DNA from: Guillardia theta CCMP2712
Lineage: Eukaryota > Cryptophyceae > Pyrenomonadales > Geminigeraceae
Assembly: GCF_000315625.1 (NCBI RefSeq)
Contig: NW_005434398.1
Coordinates: 2,350 to 23,380 of the forward strand
Direction: 5' to 3'
Length of the DNA stretch: 21,031 bases
A model generated the notes under the pieces. It saw nothing but the letters and a program-made list of their open reading frames with translations. It was not told the origin of the DNA and did no database searches. Made by a program: the position numbers and the translations under genes. Position 1 is the first letter of the stretch, and each line of letters starts with the position of its first letter. Of this stretch, positions 18,585 through 21,031 are shown one piece after another.

Positions 18585-18631
18585 TCACTTAAATACTTTA
18601 CAGCAGAAGTTGCGCCCACGTCATTGCAGGG
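18585..18631. promoter_or_regulatory. 47-bp divergent promoter region
   Basis: The minus strand reads GTATTTAAGTGA (18586-18597), ending two bases before the ATG at 18584. This is the same motif as upstream of the two paralogues, but much closer to the start, implying a very short leader or a downstream start. The plus-strand gene at 18632 shares this short gap. Confidence 0.55.
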
Positions 18632-19429
18632 ATGGAAAAAAGGCGCGCTCAAAACCCCGGCGCGGGGGACCAAATCCGTCCAAACCCCGAGACAGCGGTG
18701 CGCATGAGCCTGTGGAGCGACCCGCTCTGTGCGAGGGCGTTGATGCATCTCTGCATATGCGATAGGACATTTCTCCCAGGGGGAAGAAAACCTCCCTTGA
18801 CCCCCCTGTTTCTCGACGGATCCTGCCGGCCGGGCCCGTCAGTAGACCGACTGCAGCCTTCAGCCCCGCCTCAGACCCCCTGGAGGCCCGCCAGGAGGCT
18901 AAGTGTCCGGAGATTGGCCGGGGGCCTGATCTCTCCGATCCTCACCACCTTTATGGGGGAGCACTTCAGCATGTCGGTGAACATGCGAAAGTCCTACAAC
19001 AGCCGGGACTACGAGGGGCTGCACCTTCGCCTCGACCCTGTAGAGAGCGCGAAGCTCTTCGATTACGCCATCGACCTGGTTGAACGCCGCGTGCCGTACA
19101 ATTTCGCCGACCTGCTGTACCAACCGATGAAGGCCGTCCTCCCGGATAGCGGATTCTTTGAGGACGTCCCTAACGAAAGCTCCCTGCAGGTCAAGAAGGT
19201 CTTCTGCTCCCAGGCTTTCGTCCTAGCCCTGCGCAACAGCCTGCACAACGACGACCTCGCCGGGGCACTCATCGACGAGAGCCCAATCCAGCGGAAGAAG
19301 CTGCTCTGGAGGCTGATCAGCGAAAACAGCCGGCTCTGCACTCCCAGCGACCTCTACCATATCATCAGGCCTTACTGCAGGAGAGTGGACATGGACCGGC
19401 TCCGGCACGGCCATTTGTCTTACACATAA
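18632..19429 (+). pseudogene. Papain-like (NlpC/P60 or YiiX-like) peptidase candidate, interrupted by repeat sequence
   Basis: The frame is open for 265 codons, but about 58 residues (18764-18938) come from the GC-rich repeat found throughout the array. The flanking parts form a plausible permuted papain-like domain. Upstream is a GDQIRP motif and a His in ALMHLCI, in the position of the family's N-terminal GD and catalytic His. Downstream are VPYNFADLL, then FCSQAFVLALR (candidate catalytic Cys in the CSE-like motif) and TPSDLY, as in YiiX-like proteins. Viral members of this superfamily may process proteins or lipids. The repeat lies between His and Cys, probably disrupting the fold. CGAT at 18760-18763 and 18936-18939 could be a short target duplication, but removing the segment on that basis does not keep the frame. 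The assignment rests on motif reading alone. Confidence 0.4.
18764..18938 (+). repeat. Partial repeat unit inside the peptidase-like gene
   Basis: This segment, from AGGACATTTCTCCC to CTGATCTCTCCG, is nearly identical to the first half of the 332-bp array unit. It ends where the gene-like sequence resumes. The last 22 bases recur at about 19470, so the 3' gene segment 18939-19469 is flanked by direct copies of this short sequence. Confidence 0.9.
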
Positions 19430-19469
19430 TCTATGAAATACCTACGGAGTGGCTCCTAGACTCCTTCAT

Positions 19470-20870
19470 GGCCGGGGGCCTGATCTCTCCGGGCGGCCGT
19501 GACCGGTCAGCGGACCGTGTCAGCAGGCCCGTGACATGTCAGCCGGCTGACAGGGGCCGTGACCCGGCTGACAGGCTCACCTGACCGGTCACGTGACACA
19601 TCACGTGACCGAGACAAGACTTTTTTATATCGCAGATCCAAAAACCCATAGGACATTTCTCCCAGGGGGAAGAAAACCTCCCTTGACCCCCCTGTTTCTC
19701 GACGGATCCTGCCGGCCGGGCCCGTCAGTAGACCGACTGCAGCCTTCAGCCCCGCCTCAGACCCCCTGGAGGCCCGCCAGGAGGCTAAGTGTCCGGAGAT
19801 TGGCCGGGGGCCTGATCTCTCCGGGCGGCCGTGACCGGTCAGCGGACCGTGTCAGCAGGCCCGTGACATGTCAGCCGGCTGACAGGGGCCGTGACCCGGC
19901 TGACAGGCTCACCTGACCGGTCACGTGACACATCACGTGACCGAGACAAGACTTTTTTATATCGCAGATCCCAAAATCCCATAGGACATTTCTCCCAGGG
20001 GGAAGAAAACCTCCCTTGACCCCAGGGGGAAGAAAACCTCCCTTGACCCCCCTGTTTCTCGACGGATCCTGCCGGCCGGGCCCGTCAGTAGACCGACTGC
20101 AGCCTTCAGCCCCGCCTCAGACCCCCTGGAGGCCCGCCAGGAGGCTAAGTGTCCGGAGATTGGCCGGGGGCCTGATCTCTCCGGGCGGCCGTGACCGGTC
20201 AGCGGACCGTGTCAGCAGGCCCGTGACATGTCAGCCGGCTGACAGGGGCCGTGACCCGGCTGACAGGCTCACCTGACCGGTCACGTGACACATCACGTGA
20301 CCGAGACAAGACTTTTTTATATCGCAGATCCAAAAACCCATAGGACATTTCTCCCAGGGGGAAGAAAACCTCCCTTGACCCCCCTGTTTCTCGACGGATC
20401 CTGCCGGCCGGGCCCGTCAGTAGACCGACTGCAGCCTTCAGCCCCGCCTCAGACCCCCTGGAGGCCCGCCAGGAGGCTAAGTGTCCGGAGATTGGCCGGG
20501 GGCCTGATCTCTCCGGGCGGCCGTGACCGGTCAGCGGACCGTGTCAGCAGGCCCGTGACATGTCAGCCGGCTGACAGGGGCCGTGACCCGGCTGACAGGC
20601 TCACCTGACCGGTCACGTGACACATCACGTGACCGAGACAAGACTTTTTTATATCGCAGATCCAAAAACCCATAGGACATTTCTCCCAGGGGGAAGAAAA
20701 CCTCCCTTGACCCCCCTGTTTCTCGACGGATCCTGCCGGCCGGGCCCGTCAGTAGACCGACTGCAGCCTTCAGCCCCGCCTCAGACCCCCTGGAGGCCCG
20801 CCAGGAGGCTAAGTGTCCGGGAGATTGGCTGGGGGCCTGATCTCTCTGGGGGGGCCGTGACCCGGTCACT
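19470..20870 (+). repeat. Tandem array of ~332-bp palindrome-rich units
   Basis: The marker TAGGACAT recurs at 19649, 19982, 20341 and 20673, giving periods of 333, 359 and 332 bp; the 359-bp unit carries an extra 27-bp internal duplication (CCAGGGGGAAG...). Each unit has a GC-rich first half, which stays open as a reading frame in every copy, and a second half dense in GTGAC/TGACA. The second half holds a perfect 16-bp palindrome TGTCAGCCGGCTGACA and an inverted repeat of 10-bp arms GGTCACGTGA/TCACGTGACC with a 4-bp loop. A T6ATATC tract follows. The copies are nearly identical, indicating recent amplification or homogenisation. The open frames in the units (86-107 codons) are best explained as repeat sequence rather than genes. 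Confidence 0.9.
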
Positions 20871-21031
20871 CACCCGCGTAACATGCCCGTATCATGTCAT
20901 CCAGCTGAAAGGGGACAGTGACACAGGAAAACAGCTCCCGTGACGGGTACGTGGCACCTCACCTTCCCAGCTCCGGACTTGAGGTATCGTCATCCCAAAG
21001 CCCAGGGAGGGTTGCGCGCAGGGGGGAAGAA
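20871..21031. other. Degraded or low-quality repeat end
   Basis: After 20815 the last unit departs from the others with scattered single-base insertions, deletions and substitutions (for example GGGGGGGCCGTGACCCGG where others read GGGCGGCCGTGACCGG). Similarity then fades, though GTGAC-type pieces and a final GGGGGAAGAA remain. It is either an old diverged terminal copy or poor sequence at a contig end. Confidence 0.5.

Larger units (their letters stand above)
7494..19469. mobile_element. Integrated virus-like island bordered by inverted repeats
   Basis: Between the host methyltransferase gene and the right-hand repeat array, base composition becomes GC-rich and genes become compact. They lie on both strands with gaps of tens of bases (for example 47 bp between divergent starts at 18584 and 18632), mostly without recognisable homologues, and include several membrane proteins. 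A GC-rich repeat borders the island in opposite orientation at each end: minus at 7494-7692, plus from 18763 and again from 19470. This layout fits an integrated DNA virus or a large virus-derived transposon. No capsid protein, packaging ATPase, integrase or DNA polymerase was recognised, so it may be a fragment. Two frame changes, a transposon insertion and two repeat-interrupted genes suggest that it is decaying. Exact borders and any target-site duplication are not established. Confidence 0.55.

Noticed and set aside
19470-20870. CRISPR array
   Set aside because: Units are long and near-identical throughout, with no short repeat and unique spacer structure, in a eukaryotic setting.
19593-20943. 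Repeated 86-108 codon frames in the array as real genes
   Set aside because: They follow the nucleotide repeat exactly, run across unit borders, and the same frame also appears fused to unrelated genes at both island ends.

Overview
The window looks like nuclear DNA of a unicellular eukaryote, probably an alga. Genes sit far apart, at least one has four exons with introns of only about 47-53 bp, and the non-viral genes are eukaryotic secretory-pathway enzymes. A cryptophyte is my best guess, from general knowledge of such genomes, and the sequence does not prove it. No rRNA, tRNA, CRISPR array or bacterial-style operon was seen.

Positions 188-3405 (minus strand) hold a Crypton-like tyrosine recombinase gene. 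It has an N-terminal zinc-binding module, a core-binding domain, a catalytic domain and a long C-terminal region. A one-base frame change and a probable 78-bp intron break its reading frame. Positions 3750-4700 are AT-richer and non-coding, with short repeats. A membrane-anchored glycosyltransferase (4701-5807, plus) and a four-exon FkbM-family methyltransferase (6305-7433, minus) look like resident host genes.

From about 7494 to 19469 lies a GC-rich, densely packed island that looks like an integrated viral genome fragment. Its genes lie on both strands with very short gaps and mostly lack recognisable homologues. It includes an EGF-containing multi-pass membrane glycoprotein, a nine-segment membrane protein, a cysteine-rich zinc-binding protein, a papain-like peptidase candidate, two tandem paralogues and several small acidic proteins. 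A TATA-like motif (TATTTAAGT) precedes three of the genes. No capsid, packaging ATPase or polymerase gene is visible, so the lineage is unresolved. Several genes are broken: two single-base frame changes, a 2.78-kb insertion with terminal inverted repeats inside the glycoprotein gene, and repeat-derived sequence inside the outermost gene at each end.

The island is bordered by inverted copies of one GC-rich repeat. A single partial copy lies on the left (minus orientation). On the right is a palindrome-rich tandem array of about 332-bp units (plus orientation, 19470-20870). The last 200 bases look like a degraded copy, possibly a contig end.
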